Assembly (NCBI GenBank): GCA_024752435.1 | Contig: CP103028.1 | Coordinates: forward strand, 62,001 to 126,000 | Direction of reading: 5' to 3' | Source: Allantophomopsis cytisporea | Taxonomy: Eukaryota > Ascomycota > Leotiomycetes > Phacidiales > Phacidiaceae | DNA length: 64,000 bases | Part shown: in pieces, positions 23,900 to 38,115 of the stretch | Position numbering within the stretch: the stretch's first letter is position 1 | Layout of the letters: each line of letters opens with the position of its first letter | The notes under the pieces: model-generated | Told to the model about the DNA's origin: nothing | The model's input: only the letters and a program-made list of their open reading frames with translations | Databases searched by the model: none | Made by a program: the position numbers and the translations under genes

Positions 23900-26800
23900 A
23901 TGGATTTTCGGAGCAGTGCGCAGACAATCCTCTCCGCTTCCTCCACCAACGACTCCTCTGTTGTCCCGCCTCCAGACCATATCTTCTGGACAGGCTCCTT
24001 CTCTGGATATCGTAACCACCTTGTCCAATTAGGTAGTGGATATCTCTCCGCCGAATCTATCAGATCTCAACCGCTATGTGGCAATAAAGAGGGCTGGGGT
24101 CCTCTCAGTCCTACGAGATATGACTTCACACCATGTTTTATGGATGTCTGGATTTCCAGCGTGGCTATTTTCGGGCTCGTCTTCGGTGCTGGAGCAATTT
24201 GGTGGTTAGTGAAGAGGAAGAAGGCCGCTGAGGTCTCAAAGAATTGGCATTTCTGGAGTAAACTAGTACGTTCCCAGAGCTGTGATGGATGATGCTGTTT
24301 AATCGCAGGTTCTTATGCATTGGCTAACGTGGGGTTGTTTGATTAGGTCATTATTGCTGCCATTGCCACGACCTTCGCCCTTCAACTCGCTTTCCAAATC
24401 ATCAATTACCCAGATGTATGGGCGGGCGATTTCAGATTTTGGACCTCTGTCCTGACTCTGGCTTCTCTGGCTGTCATCTTTACAATTCAATGGCTCGAGC
24501 ACAGCCGCTTGCGAAACCCAAATGGAGTCGTACTTTTCTACTGGCTCTTCCTGAACATTGCTCTGGCTGTCAAGCTTCGATCGATCATCTCCCAACAAAT
24601 CTATGCAACTCACCTTCCATACTTTGTGGTATTTTGTGTCGGCTTTGGACTTTCACTCTTGGAGTTTGTGTTGGAATGGCTGGTACCAAAGAAGAAGAGC
24701 GCTTATGATGCTTTGGGAGACGAAGACGAATGCCCCGTCGAATACGCTACTATCTTCTCCATTCTTACATTCAGCTGGATGACGCCAATGATGAAGTACG
24801 GTTATAAGGAATATTTGACGGAGGATGATCTGTGGAATCTGAGCAAGAGGGACACAACTAAGGCCACCGGTGATGCTTTTGAAGAGGCTTGGACACATGA
24901 ACAAACACACCGTAAGAATCCATCATTATGGATGGCTATCATCAAGGCCTTTGGTGGCCCATATCTCCGTGGTGCCATTTTTAAGGCTGTCAACGATACT
25001 CTCGCTTTCATACAGCCACAATTACTGAGACTCTTGATCTCCTTTGTTGATTCCTACCGAGGGGACGATCCTCAGCCCGTGATTCGAGGTGCTGCTATTG
25101 CTTTGGCCATGTTTGCCGTTTCCGTTTCGCAAACCATAGATCTTCACCAATATTTCCAGCGTGGATTCGAGACTGGAATGCGTATCAAGACCGCTCTTAC
25201 TGCTGCAATCTATACGAAGTCTCTTAGACTCTCTAATGAAGGCCGCGCTTCCAAGTCAACGGGTGATATTGTCAATTATATGGCAGTTGACACTCAGCGT
25301 TTACAGGATCTTACTCAATATGGTCAGCAGTTGTGGTCTGCACCCTACCAGATTATCCTCTGTATGGTGTCTCTATATCAGTTGGTGGGTTTGTCTATGT
25401 TGGCTGGTGTAGGTGTTATGATCATTATGATTCCTATCAACGGCCTGATCGCTCGATTCATGAAAGGTCTCCAGAAGGAGCAGATGAAGAACAAGGATTC
25501 TCGTACACGCTTGATTACCGAGATCATCAATAACATGAAGAGTATCAAGCTTTATGCCTGGGGAGCTGCTTTTATGAACAAGCTCAACATCGTCAGAAAT
25601 GATCAGGAGTTGAACACCCTAAGAAAGATCGGTGCTGCCCAATCTGTAGCTACATTCTTGTGGAGTTCCACCCCTTTCTTCGTTTCTTGCGGTACTTTCA
25701 CTGTCTTTGTTCTCACTCAGGATAAGCCTTTGACCACTGATATTGTTTTCCCTGCTCTGACGCTCTTTAATCTGTTGACTTTCCCACTGGCAATTTTGCC
25801 AATGGTGATTACTTCCATTATTGAAGCTTCTGTTGCTGTAGGTCGCTTGACTGCTTTCTTTACCGCCGAGGAGCTACAAGATGATGCTGTCACTCAATTG
25901 CCAGCCGTCGAAGAGATCGGTGAGGAGTCTATCAGAGTCAAAGATGCTTCGTTCACCTGGGATCGTCACAGCTCAAAGTATTGCTTAAAAGACATCAACT
26001 TCACTGCTTGCAAGGGCGAACTCACATGCATTGTTGGCAGAGTTGGTGCTGGAAAATCATCTTTCTTGCAATCTATCTTGGGAGACCTCTACAAGTCAAA
26101 TGGTGAAGTCATTGTGCATGGCTCTACGGCTTATGTAGCTCAGCAAGCGTGGGTCATGAACGCCAGTGTCAAGGAAAACATTGTTTTTGGTCACCGCTGG
26201 GATGCTACATTCTACGAGAAAACTGTCAGAGCTTGTGCTCTGGATCAGGATTTCGCTCAACTTCCCGATGGTGACGACACTGAGGTCGGAGAGCGTGGTA
26301 TTTCTCTTAGTGGAGGTCAAAAAGCTCGTCTCACTCTTGCAAGAGCCGTATACTCGCGCGCTGATATTTTCCTGCTCGATGATTGTCTGTCTGCTGTTGA
26401 TCAACATGTCGGCCGTCATCTTATCGAAAACGTCTTTGGTCAAAATGGTCTGCTGGCTGGTAAAACAAGAATTCTTGCTACCAACAGCATTCCTGTCCTT
26501 ATGGAAGCAGATTTCATTTTACTCCTTAGAGATCAGAGAATTATCGAGAGGGGAACTTACCCTCAATTGATCGCCATGAGAGGAGAAATCGCAAGCTTAA
26601 TTAAGACTGCCAACAATGATCAGTCCAGTGACAGTGATAGTAGCCCTAGCGAGGGTTCTGGCAGCGATTCAGTCATCGTTCTCGAGCGTCCAGATACGGA
26701 GCAAGAAAAAGAAGAGGCAGAAGAAGCTCAAGAACATCTCACTGGATTGGTTCCTATTCGTGCAGGCGGCTCAGGCACAAAGAAACGCAGGGGAAGTATG

Positions 26801-29800
26801 GCCACACTTCGCAGAGCATCCACTGCCAGTTTCAAAGGTCCGCGGGGAAAGCTTCGCGACGAAGAAGAACCTTCAAAATCCAAGCAAAACAAAGAGTTCA
26901 GTGAGCAAGGAAAGGTCAAATGGAGCGGTGAGTCTTCATTTTCTATCAGCAATGCTTCGTTGTTCCTGCTTTACTGACGTGTACAGTCTATGCCGAATAT
27001 GCAAAGACCAGTAACCTTGTTGCTGTGGCATTTTACGGTTTGATGCTGATCGGTAGTCAAACTGCTCAAATTGGTAAGTCAAATCCATGCACGATACCTT
27101 GGACACCGGGATCTACGTACCCTCAAGCACGGGGGTGAGGGATGTTTGGTCTTCCGATTCCCCCCAGATGAACGGAACGCTAACATGTTCGATGCAGGAG
27201 GGAGTGTTTGGTTAAAGAACTGGGCTGAAGTCAACGGCCGGTATGGTGGGAACCCCGACACAGGAAAGTATATCGGCATCTACTTTGCTTTTGGAATTGG
27301 GTCCGCTGCTCTTGTCGTGGTGCAGACTCTGATATTGTGGATATTCTGCTCGATCGAGGTATGTAGATTCTATTCCTTACCGACTCATGTAGACTTTGCT
27401 GCGGGCATTTTGTAGGCGCTTGGGTGGAGTGTCTGGCTAATTTATTTGGGACAGGCTTCGAGAAAATTGCATGAGCGGATGGCTTTTGCCATTTTTAGAA
27501 GCCCCATGAGCTTCTTCGAGACAACGCCTGCCGGACGCATATTGAATAGATTTTCTAGGTTCGTGCTTCCCCGATGCATTTTTTACTTTCTGCGGCTTTC
27601 GCGCGCGCTTCCCCGTCGTATTTCCCTTGTCAATCCTTCTTAAACTTTCCTTGTCAAAATGTCGGCGGCCCGAGGAAATGATCTCCCGCCTGCGGACTTG
27701 GGCCGCGACCCACTATGTTTTCTGGATGTTTTTGCTGTACGCTTTGATATCCATTCTCTCGGGTTCATGTTTGGAATCCCTTCTGTTTCTAGCAGATCCT
27801 GCATGATGTCCCTTGTAGATGTCACTACGCATGGTTACAGCGGGGCCCACGGGCCGCCCACCGATTTGTCTACTTCATCCTGGTCATTTATTCCCTTGGC
27901 GTGTTATCCCTGACCATTTGTGCTAATGCTTGCCCTTTCAATAGTGACATCTACCGCGTACGTTACCATCCCCCTCCGAACAACAGGCCTGTCCATTATT
28001 CCCTGTGCATCAATCGAGATAGGATTTGTTGGGAATTCCGAAAACTTTCCGTGGGGTCCAGCCGCGTTGAAATTTCTCGTCGATGGAACTGGGGAGAATA
28101 TCCAATCACGTGATTTCAATGGCTGAGACAGGCATGCCACCATTGATGATGGCGACGACGAGATATTGAGACACTGGCTTTACGGGAATATATCGAGACG
28201 GCTGGATATATGTTCAGTGTGAATGTGCTAATGTTTATTTTTAGGTCGATGAGGTCCTCGCGCGAACTTTTAATATGCTTTTCGTGAACACAGCGAGAGC
28301 AGGCTTCACTCTTGTTGTCATTTCAGCTTCGACGCCAGCCTTTGTTGCATTAATTATTCCTCTAGGCTTTGTCTATCTTTACATTCAGCGCTACTATCTA
28401 CGCACATCCCGAGAGCTCAAGCGTCTTGATAGTGTGTCTCGTTCACCAATCTATGCCCATTTTCAGGAGTCCCTCGGAGGTATCACAACAATCCGCGCGT
28501 ATGGTCAACAAAATCGGTTTGCGCTCGAGAACGAATGGCGCGTCGATGCAAACCTCCGCGCCTACTTCCCATCTATCAATGCAAACAGGTGGCTGGCTGT
28601 TCGTCTAGAATTCATTGGTAGCATCATCATTCTTTCTGCTGCAGGATTTGCCATCATTTCAGTATCTACGGGCAGCGGTCTTTCAGCTGGTCTCGTTGGT
28701 TTAGCCATGTCTTATGCACTTCAAATCACCCAGTCCCTCAACTGGATTGTGCGTCAAACAGTTGAGGTCGAAACAAATATTGTCTCTGTTGAACGAGTTC
28801 TCGAATATGCTCGCCTACCCTCAGAAGCACCAGAAGTCATTCATCGCCACCGTCCGCCGATCTCCTGGCCTGCACAGGGATCTGTTGAATTCAATAATTA
28901 CTCTACGCGTTACCGTCCAGGTCTTGAGCTCGTGCTGAAGAACGTCACCCTTGATATCAAGCCACACGAGAAAATTGGAGTTGTGGGACGTACTGGTGCA
29001 GGAAAGAGTTCTCTCACCCTTGCGCTGTTCAGAATCATTGAGGCCGCGAATGGTAACATTTCTATCGATAACCTCAATACTTCCACCATTGGCTTGTTGG
29101 ATTTGCGCAGGAGATTGGCCATCATTCCACAGGACGCTGCGCTATTCGAAGGCAGCATTAGAGACAATCTCGATCCAGGTGGCGTTCATGATGACACCGA
29201 ACTCTGGAGTGTGCTTGGTAAGTCTCCCTTCCCTTGCAAAAGTGTGCGGCTCCGCATCTTCCCCTCACCTTGATATTCCGCGATGACAGCGATATCGGAC
29301 GTCGTGAGACGTGATGATACAGTGTTGTCGCGATTCATTCCAGGCAAAATGCAGCTGTCGTGGTATGTAAGACAAGGATAACAAGGCTGACTGTATTCTC
29401 AGAACATGCAAGATTGAAAGAACATGTGGCGAGCATGAGTGGAGGTTTGGAAGCCAGAATTCATGAAGGCGGTATGTATATTCTTCTCTTCGCGCCTGTC
29501 ATCGGCCCTACCAACTGCATATTTTCTTTTTCTTTCAAGTTTCTTGCTTCTCAAAATAGGGCTGACGTGTGACACAGGATCAAATCTCTCACAAGGACAA
29601 CGCCAACTCATCTCCCTTGCCCGTGCTCTTCTCACCCCAAGTAATATCCTCGTTCTTGACGAAGCTACTGCTGCCGTTGACGTTGAAACCGACGCTCTGC
29701 TTCAGACTACCCTGCGCTCGCCCGTGTTTTCTAACCGCACTATCATCACTATTGCTCACAGGATAAATACTATCCTTGACAGTGATAGGATTGTGGTGCT

Positions 29801-29915
29801 GGATGCGGGTGAGGTGAAGGAGTTTGATACCCCGAAAGAGCTTGTTAAGCAGCGTGGTGCCTTCTACGAGCTGGTCAGAGAAGCTGGCTTAGTCGAGGGT
29901 GTTGAACGTGGCTGA
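23900..29915 (+). CDS. YCF1: Vacuolar ABCC/MRP-type transporter, Ycf1-like
   Basis: Full-length ABC transporter of the Ycf1/Bpt1 class, which pumps glutathione conjugates and metal complexes into the vacuole. Nine exons: 23900-24265, 24347-26927, 26987-27073, 27198-27358, 27455-27558, 27945-27957, 28245-29217, 29403-29471 and 29578-29915; 1563 aa against 1515 in yeast. Layout: N-terminal TMD0, first membrane domain, NBD1 (Walker A GRVGAGKS at 686-693, signature LSGGQ near 776, Walker B IFLLDDCLSAVD), an acidic/serine linker with RRGS and RRAS sites near 935-950 like the phosphorylated linker of Ycf1, second membrane domain, NBD2 (GRTGAGKS at 1352-1359, LSQGQRQ, ILVLDEATAAVD). NBD1 has Asp where NBD2 has the catalytic Glu, the normal ABCC asymmetry. 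Exon 6 is a 13-nt microexon supplying SDIYR, between introns of 386 and 287 nt, far longer than most others here. Confidence 0.93.
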
Positions 29916-32900
29916 TCTTGCATGTAATGTATGTGCTCGAAAAAGACGGAAGGGAAGGCAGACAGATGGAAAATGAAAGAGGAAGGAAGGAAAGAAGCCG
30001 GAAAGAAGGTTGAAAATGGACGATGGATCGAGGGACGTGATGAGATGGGGGGGATGGGGCATGAAGAAGATCTTCCCGACAGACTGGATGGACTAAAGTG
30101 CGCATCACATCACATCGCATCGCATTTTCTGTTCACCCATCCACAGCCTTCCGAAGAAAACGTAAAAAGTAAAATTTAAATTCTATGTACATACTGTGTA
30201 GTGCAGCACTGTGTTTGGAGTTTATTAAATTGCACATCTCCTCCGTTCGCCTTTCATCTCTCCGTCTGCTCCGAAACCTGTTGTGGGTTTCTGCGAGCCT
30301 GCATGCTCCTTCTGCCTGCAGCGCGCGCTCCTGTTTTTGTATTTGGCGCCAACAAGATGGAGGATTGATGATTACTCTTCAAGGTCCAATCCAGGACCAA
30401 GCTTCTTCTTGCCCTTCGCCTCCCATCGTCCCCACTGATGAGCCCGAGCTCCCTGCACGCTCTGCATTCCGAAATTGGGAACGAGATTAGGTTGAGATCT
30501 GCTTCCGCATGATGGTGACACGCTCACGTTGTTCCCGACTTGGACTCCCCCTTCCCTCACGGCACATTCCGTTTGTCCTACACATACTCTCTCCCCTCCC
30601 CTACATACTAAGTACATACATGACTACGACTACGCACGATCCCCATATCCTTCGCATCCGCACTCCCATCTCGGCGCCAAGATAGATAGATGTATGTTGT
30701 AGCTATTCATATAAACACTCTACAGCACAAACTCAACTCAAACTCGTCTCGGTCTCCGGCGGACCATCCCTCCTTCTCTTTCGCCCTCGACGCCCCTGCG
30801 CACTTCTCGCATCAGCTGAACTGAGACATCCATCTGCTCCCTACCCAACACCACACACGCATTCTCTAAACGACCTCAGTCTGCTACGAAGTCTCAGCAA
30901 TACGCAGTAAATGGACCTACATTCCTCTCTTCTGCGATCTTCCCACACCCCCCTCCTTCACTGGAATATCCTGACTATGACGTGCGTCGCCGTGAGGCGT
31001 GCGCAAGCCTCGTTCCTGTGGGGTGGTAAGCTTCTTCTGCGTGAGATTTCGCTTGCTCGGCGAGGCCATTGGGTCGTCAGCGAGGCTTGGAAGACCGATT
31101 AGGCGCTGGAAAACCTGCTGAAATCTCGATGGAGAGCGAGCTAGACGTGACGATTTTGGAAAGTGGAGATACGTTGCATACGACAGAGCGAGTGTGTGCA
31201 TGATCGGCCAAGCTACGCGGCTGGATGGGGGAGAGATGGGCTTTTCGAGAGTGGGACATGTTCGAAGTTCATTCAACTTGTCCATCGCACCTTCATGCAT
31301 ACGAGAAACGCATCAGTGGAGAAGATCAAGGGTCTTTCAACCTCCTTTCAAGCTTCGTCCAAAAAAGCCACGTAGCGCATGGCGTGTCGCAAGTTTCTAT
31401 ATCTATCTAGTCCGCGCTCCCATCATCGTCTCATCGCGATCTATCATATATGCAATATCCGCCTACTTTATCTATAGCCTTAGGTGTAGCGACGGCGCAT
31501 CTCGTGCATGTCTGGCTGGTCCTCGACTCTTGTGGATGCTGGGCGCTGCCAGGGGAGCCAAGAGCATCGTGAAATCGTGGCTGCAGCAAGCGCGGTTTGG
31601 GTCAGATTCTCTTGGGAATGACTATGTCTACCTCGCTATCCATCGGGTTTAGACGGGTCAGTCTCTGGTCCGGACGCGGATGATCCGGATGAGAAGTGTG
31701 ATGAGTCTTGAAGCTCCGTTGAAGACCCGTCGTGACTCAAGCTTCCGTTCTTCTTGTCCTTGATTTTCGGGGATGATTTTCCTTTCTGGTGCTTGTTATG
31801 TGATATCAACCCGATGGATTGGTGCTCGCCTTCTTGGTCCGATGTGATAGTGATGAGTAAGAAGAGTTCTAAACTAGTGCTTATGAGGCTGTGCTGTAAT
31901 GTGTACTACTAAACCTTATGTTGCGAGTCTTTTCGGCGCATGCCGAAGAAATGTATCAATGCCCAAGTCTCTCGCTGGTATACATGCGCTGTGCGCGCTT
32001 GTAACTTTGAAGTTGCGTGAAGGTAGAGGGAGGATGATGGAGCTGATGAAGATGTATACCTGAGCATAGTATACTTGTACTCTTTGCCTTCTTTCTTGCA
32101 ATCATAAGGTGATACTGCTACTTACTCACAAATCATAACCCACCATTGCTGCACCTTCTCTTCAGTTCGTTCCATGATCCTTCTTGCACCTACTACTCTA
32201 TCCAAATCCGCCTTGTGTTTGTGATCTAAGATCTTGGATCTGGAAAGTGGCTTCTGCATGATCCCTCACGTGTTACGTCCCTGGGCTAGCTGTAGACAAA
32301 GAAATGCTTTTACACGCCAAATCCTTCCTTCTCGATCGTTTCGACATGGAAACCTTATTCTCATATCACCCTGCGCATGAAGAACATGATTAGAGAAAAC
32401 AAGTATGCGGAGTATTTGAACACTACTATACCTAGAATAAGGTACTTCTCCGTACAGGATCGCCAATGCAAAACTTTGTTTTTGTAAAAGCCGACGTTCA
32501 TTGGAATCAGAATCGCTTGAGGGTAGTAATGCTGTGAGTCGCGAGTAATGGGTGATTTACCATTGTTGTAAAAACACGGATACTACGTCCTGTTCATTCC
32601 TCATGGAACCTCAAAGGTCTTCCTTCGTCTTCACCAATAATGATGCAACTCAACTTCTGTATTCGCATGGTCGGTCACCTGTTCATTTGGACACCTTCGT
32701 CGCAAACTTATCCACAACACACACCAACTAACATCAAGCATTCCAGATCTTGAATAAATGAAATTTGCCCTCGGCTCGAGCCGGTATCTTGTTCTGGAAG
32801 GCTTTTTAAACTTTGAAGCGGCGCGTTCGATCCATCACCATCACTCCACAAACATCGACAGCGCCTACGAACGGATCTGTGCGGCGACATCCCTACTTGG

Positions 32901-32985
32901 CATTAGATAATTTCCGACGGGAAAGTATCGGATCTTGTTAGATGATTCCGTGCAATAAGACTGAGATACAACTGAGACGGCGAAT

Positions 32986-32987
<2 letters not shown>

Positions 32988-33020
<33 letters not shown>
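32988..33020. repeat. TA dinucleotide tract
   Basis: About 16 TA units followed by degenerate GATATA units. Simple repeat in the gene-poor stretch. Confidence 0.85.
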
Positions 33021-33022
<2 letters not shown>

Positions 33023-36000
33023 TATATAGATATAGGTATATATTAGGTAAACAATGATAACTAAAATCAAGTTAAAGGAAATCTTGTAATTAGTACAAAG
33101 AATCGGAAAAATCGCCGGGCGTTCAGACGGGGGGTGCGATCGTCCATGCGCCTTGAACTCCTGGTGTGTCGCTTTTAATGTCTGGGCTCGGGGCTCTCTC
33201 TGCCTTGGGCTCAGACATACCCTTAGAAGTAATTAAGGGTTTCGAGGGGGGCGTGCCGTGCCGTTACTGGGAATGTGGGGAAGAGAGTTTTGTGCTACAG
33301 TTGCGCAGCATTTGGCACCCGATATTCCTTCTTGCTTGATTTGCCGTGCAACTCGTACACGGTTTGTAAGTTCCATCAGCACGAATCCCAGCGCCAAAAG
33401 TGGACTTGGTATCTTGTGTACAACTCAAGTTTATGCCGTTCAATCTGGATAAAATTGCTTGCACTTCGTATCATATTGCGAGATGGCAGAGCTTATGTAA
33501 TCTTCTCTGGCTGCATGGCTGAGATAAGATTGACAGTAAAAACTACGCCGTAGCCATGAGGATTATTGACGGGAGGCATTGCAACGCAGAATACAACTTC
33601 GGCCGACTTCAGCAGCCACTAGCCCAGCCATGGAGCATAATGTGCTTCCGTCGGTTAGCCTTCGCTGGACTAACGACCGAGAGGCGTTCTGCTGCGAAGC
33701 CAAGAAGACAAGACGGCTGATATTAAAAGATTGGCTTATGGTGACCCCAGTCTTTATATCTCAGGCCGCTGTAAGCTCCGTCGGAGGCGGATAGATTCTC
33801 CTACGCAGGAAGGCGTGAATGGCAAAAGTTAAAATCCGGGTGCTTGTATATGAATCCACGAACCAAGTCTAGAGCGCAATAGCCACGACAAAAGCCATGT
33901 TGTGCTGTGGGCGGGTGGCCGATGGCGATGGATTGTTGGAGTGACGCTGGGGTTGACGGTGGTGATAGGTAGGTGGGTGGAGGTTGATAATCAAGATTGT
34001 CGGCAACCTCGGTATTCTGTGGGTTGGTTACACTGCTCTAATCAGGAGACAAGTTTGAGGGGACAGAAGTATGCTCCTGGCCCTGACAACAGAATAGAAT
34101 CAGGCTGTGTGCTAACATGCCCCCATGATTTTCCATTTTCTAGAAAGGCTGCACCATCGACCTGACTACTGTTATGCAAAACCGTTAAGAAAGAAGAGGC
34201 CGCACAGTACGGCACGGCATCGCACGTCCCCGAGTGATAGGTAAGCACTCAAGACAGAGCGCCTGCGACATATCTCATGATATGTACGCTGTACACCGAT
34301 CCAGAGAAATCGCCCTTGAATTTACACTGGGATGTTCATGAGTTTGCTTGGTGAGGCTGGCGTATAGCATGCGCGCACTGAGAGCGGGGAGTTGGCGATC
34401 AGAGGACGGGAAGCCCATGTAACCTAACACCTTACCAGAAAAACAAGAGTCAGATCGCCAATCGTCGTCACTTTTGGTTGAAAAAGAGGCTTGCATATTC
34501 ATGGATGGTGGTCTAGCGAGTGTGAAGGTGCTTCTCATCCGTGTGGTCGTGGTCGAAAAGACGCCTTCGAATCTGGGCATGACCTTATAACTCTGTCCAA
34601 ATCATCCGCGCATGGAAATATAGATTACAAAGTGTCCATGAGTCAGTCATGAGAGGCTTGTATAGAAAGTCCTATGGCTCCAGGTCTTCATTGCAAGTGC
34701 GAAATCATATGGTTTTCGGAATGCTGTTGGAATATGGGTACATGCATCAAGCTGGAAGACGAGAATTATGAACGATTTCGTAGATCACGAGGTAGCCGAT
34801 GCGAGGTTGTTTGAGAGCTAAACAGGGTTGTTGTCGCAAATCATCGGGCCCCGCACACTATGGGATATGATGCCACACAGCCGGTCTCCAATTGAAGTAC
34901 TCAACAGTAGGTATAGAGTTGACTGATTAGATTGTTGCTAGGGTGCTTCTCAATTTCTACATTTCTCTTCATGTGGGGTTAGCTTGCAAGGCGTTGGACA
35001 ACTCTCACCATCATCATCACAGTGGAAAGCCCAGGAGAATTCTCATCGCGGAAAAGGTGTCCGTATTCCAGTATGCTTGTTTTTGTATCACCAACAAATT
35101 TGATTTTTTCGAAGAAAGCAGGCAGGTCAAGAGAGCAGATAATTAGACAGCAGACCTTCGCTTGCTGATGGATGGGCGTTATGCTATGCACGTTCGCCTG
35201 GAGCGTTCTCACCATTGGTGAAAGATGTTTGGGAAGCACAAAGACCTCGTGTACGTGTTATTTCCAAGCATGTTATTGGTAATCGGCTGAAAGCCACAAA
35301 GTGCCTCACCTCGCTGTGGATTTGTCGATGTCTCGACATCTTCAATAACCATACAAAACTGTTGAAGGATGAATGGGTCGGTAAGACAAAGCTAATGAGA
35401 GTGTCATCACTATACTCCCACTTTGGAAATGAATGCGAGTGCGTTTTAGGGTTATTTGGATGTAATGCAACAGGTAGAATCATGAACGGCATTTGCTAGC
35501 TCGTCAGTGCTTTCAAGAGCCGGTCAGGGTAAATTGAGGCATCATAGCGGGTATTCCCAGCTTGCCGTTACGACTCGAAACCGAGTGTCTTTCCCTAGCG
35601 CGTCCTCTTTTCAGGGTTCAATGGTGATACCGGCAAGCTATGTATGTTATCGTGTCATTGTTCGTGGTCCTTCCATGATACTTGAATTTCAGATTCCTGT
35701 GTGGGATTTTCTTGTTTGTAAGGAGTACGGAGTAGGTGGTATTCAGGTACCAACCAGTACAACCTAAGTACCGTGTGCCCTATGAGCAGCGGTAGTATTG
35801 GTTAAGTATTGGGGTGCGGGGGTACATCGCCTGCCAGACTTGTAAGTATTTACCATCCTGGTATTTGTGTAGAATAACTTGTCGCCCTTGCATGGGATAC
35901 TACTGGGATAATTGCTATGTGCTTGACGGAGAAAAGACGGCGAGGTCGAGGCGAATAGATACCACCACCCGAAGGTACCAGGAACGTCAATTGTATGCAT

Positions 36001-36988
36001 GAGCTCAGAAGCAGGAGTAGGAGAAAAGAAGGTGAGATTGAAATTTCGTATATCGTATAGTTGAGGTTTGAGCCGTCGCTTTCTTTTGGTGCTTTGGTCA
36101 ATCTTTTTTTGATTAGTCTTGTTTTGCTCTTTTCTGTTCTCTCTCCATTGATTTTCTCCTACTTTGAGTCAGCTGGAATGTAAGGAATTGACATAGTTGA
36201 TAGTTGTATTTTGATATCACAAAGTTACTCTCCTCAGCACGCTCAGTATTGTTTTGTGTACAAGTTTAGAGTAGGTTCAAGTAGGGTAGCGGGCCGTACT
36301 AAGTAGTGTTTTTGCTCCCGGCGCCGGTGCGAGTTGGTGTAGTGGAAAATTTTCTGCTTTTGACCTGGTGGGGAGTAGTAGTGGATGGGGAGTAGACATA
36401 TACCAGAAGGAAGTACACGCTTATGATGTAAGCTGATAGCTAGCGAAGAACATAGAGCACAGTTGTGGAATACAGTGATGGAACGATATTGGAAGGGGGA
36501 TGGATGCCCATTACACCGGTCCTGTGCTTTGCTTTGGTGTTTCTCTTGTGCGAGTCATGGCGTGTGGAGAGGATGACCAGGTGTTGGCCCGACTGCCAGG
36601 TGCAAAGTCAATCTCGAATATCAATCACGAGCGAGCAAGGGAATACAGGAGATCCCACAGCGTATGTACAATCCCTCCCTTCCATGCATACATGACTCTT
36701 CGATCTGGCTAGGAAGATGACAATGGAAATAAAAGCGATGAGATGGCATTTTGAGCGATGGACGATGCGGTAATCGATGTGAAATGACGAAGATGACGAA
36801 AATGACGAAAGTTGATTGAGAGATATGATACTCAGGCGTCAACCCTTGAACATATAAGCTAGGTACCTTGATTGTACAGTGGACTCAAGTATGAATCTCG
36901 GAGAATGTTCGCAAACGAAGATGGAAGAGTGAGTGTGAATGTGCGTGTCAATGTCGATGTCGCATGACGGTCGTCGTCGATGAATGAC

Positions 36989-37013
36989 GGCGGTGGTGGT
37001 GGTGGTGGTGGTG
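36989..37013. repeat. GGT trinucleotide tract
   Basis: Eight GGT-type units in intergenic DNA; reads as polythreonine on the opposite strand. Not a gene. Confidence 0.75.
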
Positions 37014-38024
37014 ATGATGCTCGAGGAAAGCGTGCCGATGTACCATAAATTACCTTGTTGCGGTAACAAAGCGAAGTGGTGAACCAAACTTCTGTTGATA
37101 TGGTGACTCGAGCACGCTCTTTAACGTCGTAATCTACGTCTCATGTGACATATACTACTTGTACCATTGACGAAATGAATGATTTCCAACCTGAAGAATA
37201 ATATAATACAATATCCTACAACGATGATTCCCGAGTCTCTCTCTCCATGTATTGTACATATCCAATGTACGCATCTCCACACACCTGTCTATACGTGCAG
37301 CGTGGATAAATAAATGGATGGATGATGGATGGATGGATAAGTCGTCCGTCGACTTTCCATGCCAAGCAGACAACACGATCTCATCTCTCAGAGCCACACC
37401 ACTCTTCTCTCATATTTTCCATTACTCTCACACCATATCTCATCTAGTTCATCTATTCATCTCATGTCATCCCCACTCTTAGTCAATCCTCTTCATCTAT
37501 CGTTGATCTCTCATGCCATCTGAATCCTCCTCGCGACAAGCACCGAAATAGACAATCGGATTGCACAAGCGCTCTCCACGCTCTCATGTCAATTCTCGAT
37601 TTCCATGACGCTCGATTCCCATTCACAAAAGAAGCACCAGGGTCACTCACATATACCTTGCGAAGTGCAGAATCAGGAAATCCGAAATGCCGAAGGAACA
37701 GCGGCAACGGATCAATAATAGGCAGATCGACATGTTAAACTATACGCACGAAGACCAATATTCTCTCACACCTCATCTGCGAAGTAAGTCCTGATGCACA
37801 GAATGCACAATTACACATATGAACACAAGAATTCAATATATGCTTCAGTTCACTTGGTAGACGCTTACTCCCAATACTTAGACAGACGAAGGGCACAGGC
37901 ACTTTCCGACTTACGGATACACTCACTCACATGAACTCTCTCTCTCTCTTTCTCTCTCACCTTACGATTACATACAGCATTTGTGGTACCGGCCCACGTA
38001 ATATGTATGTATGTCTATCTCTAC

Positions 38025-38115
38025 ATTTACAGAGAGATACATACACACATACACCAACGCAAACGCATACATACATGCATACATATGTACTGTACGTATG
38101 TATGTATGTATGTAC
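38025..38115. repeat. CATA/GTAT tetranucleotide tracts
   Basis: ACAC/CATA units followed by GTAT units, giving a partly self-complementary stretch. Microsatellite. Confidence 0.7.

Noticed and set aside
30917..31300. 127-codon minus-strand frame in the gene-poor region
   Set aside because: No recognisable motif and overlapping open frames on both strands; size is within chance for this composition.
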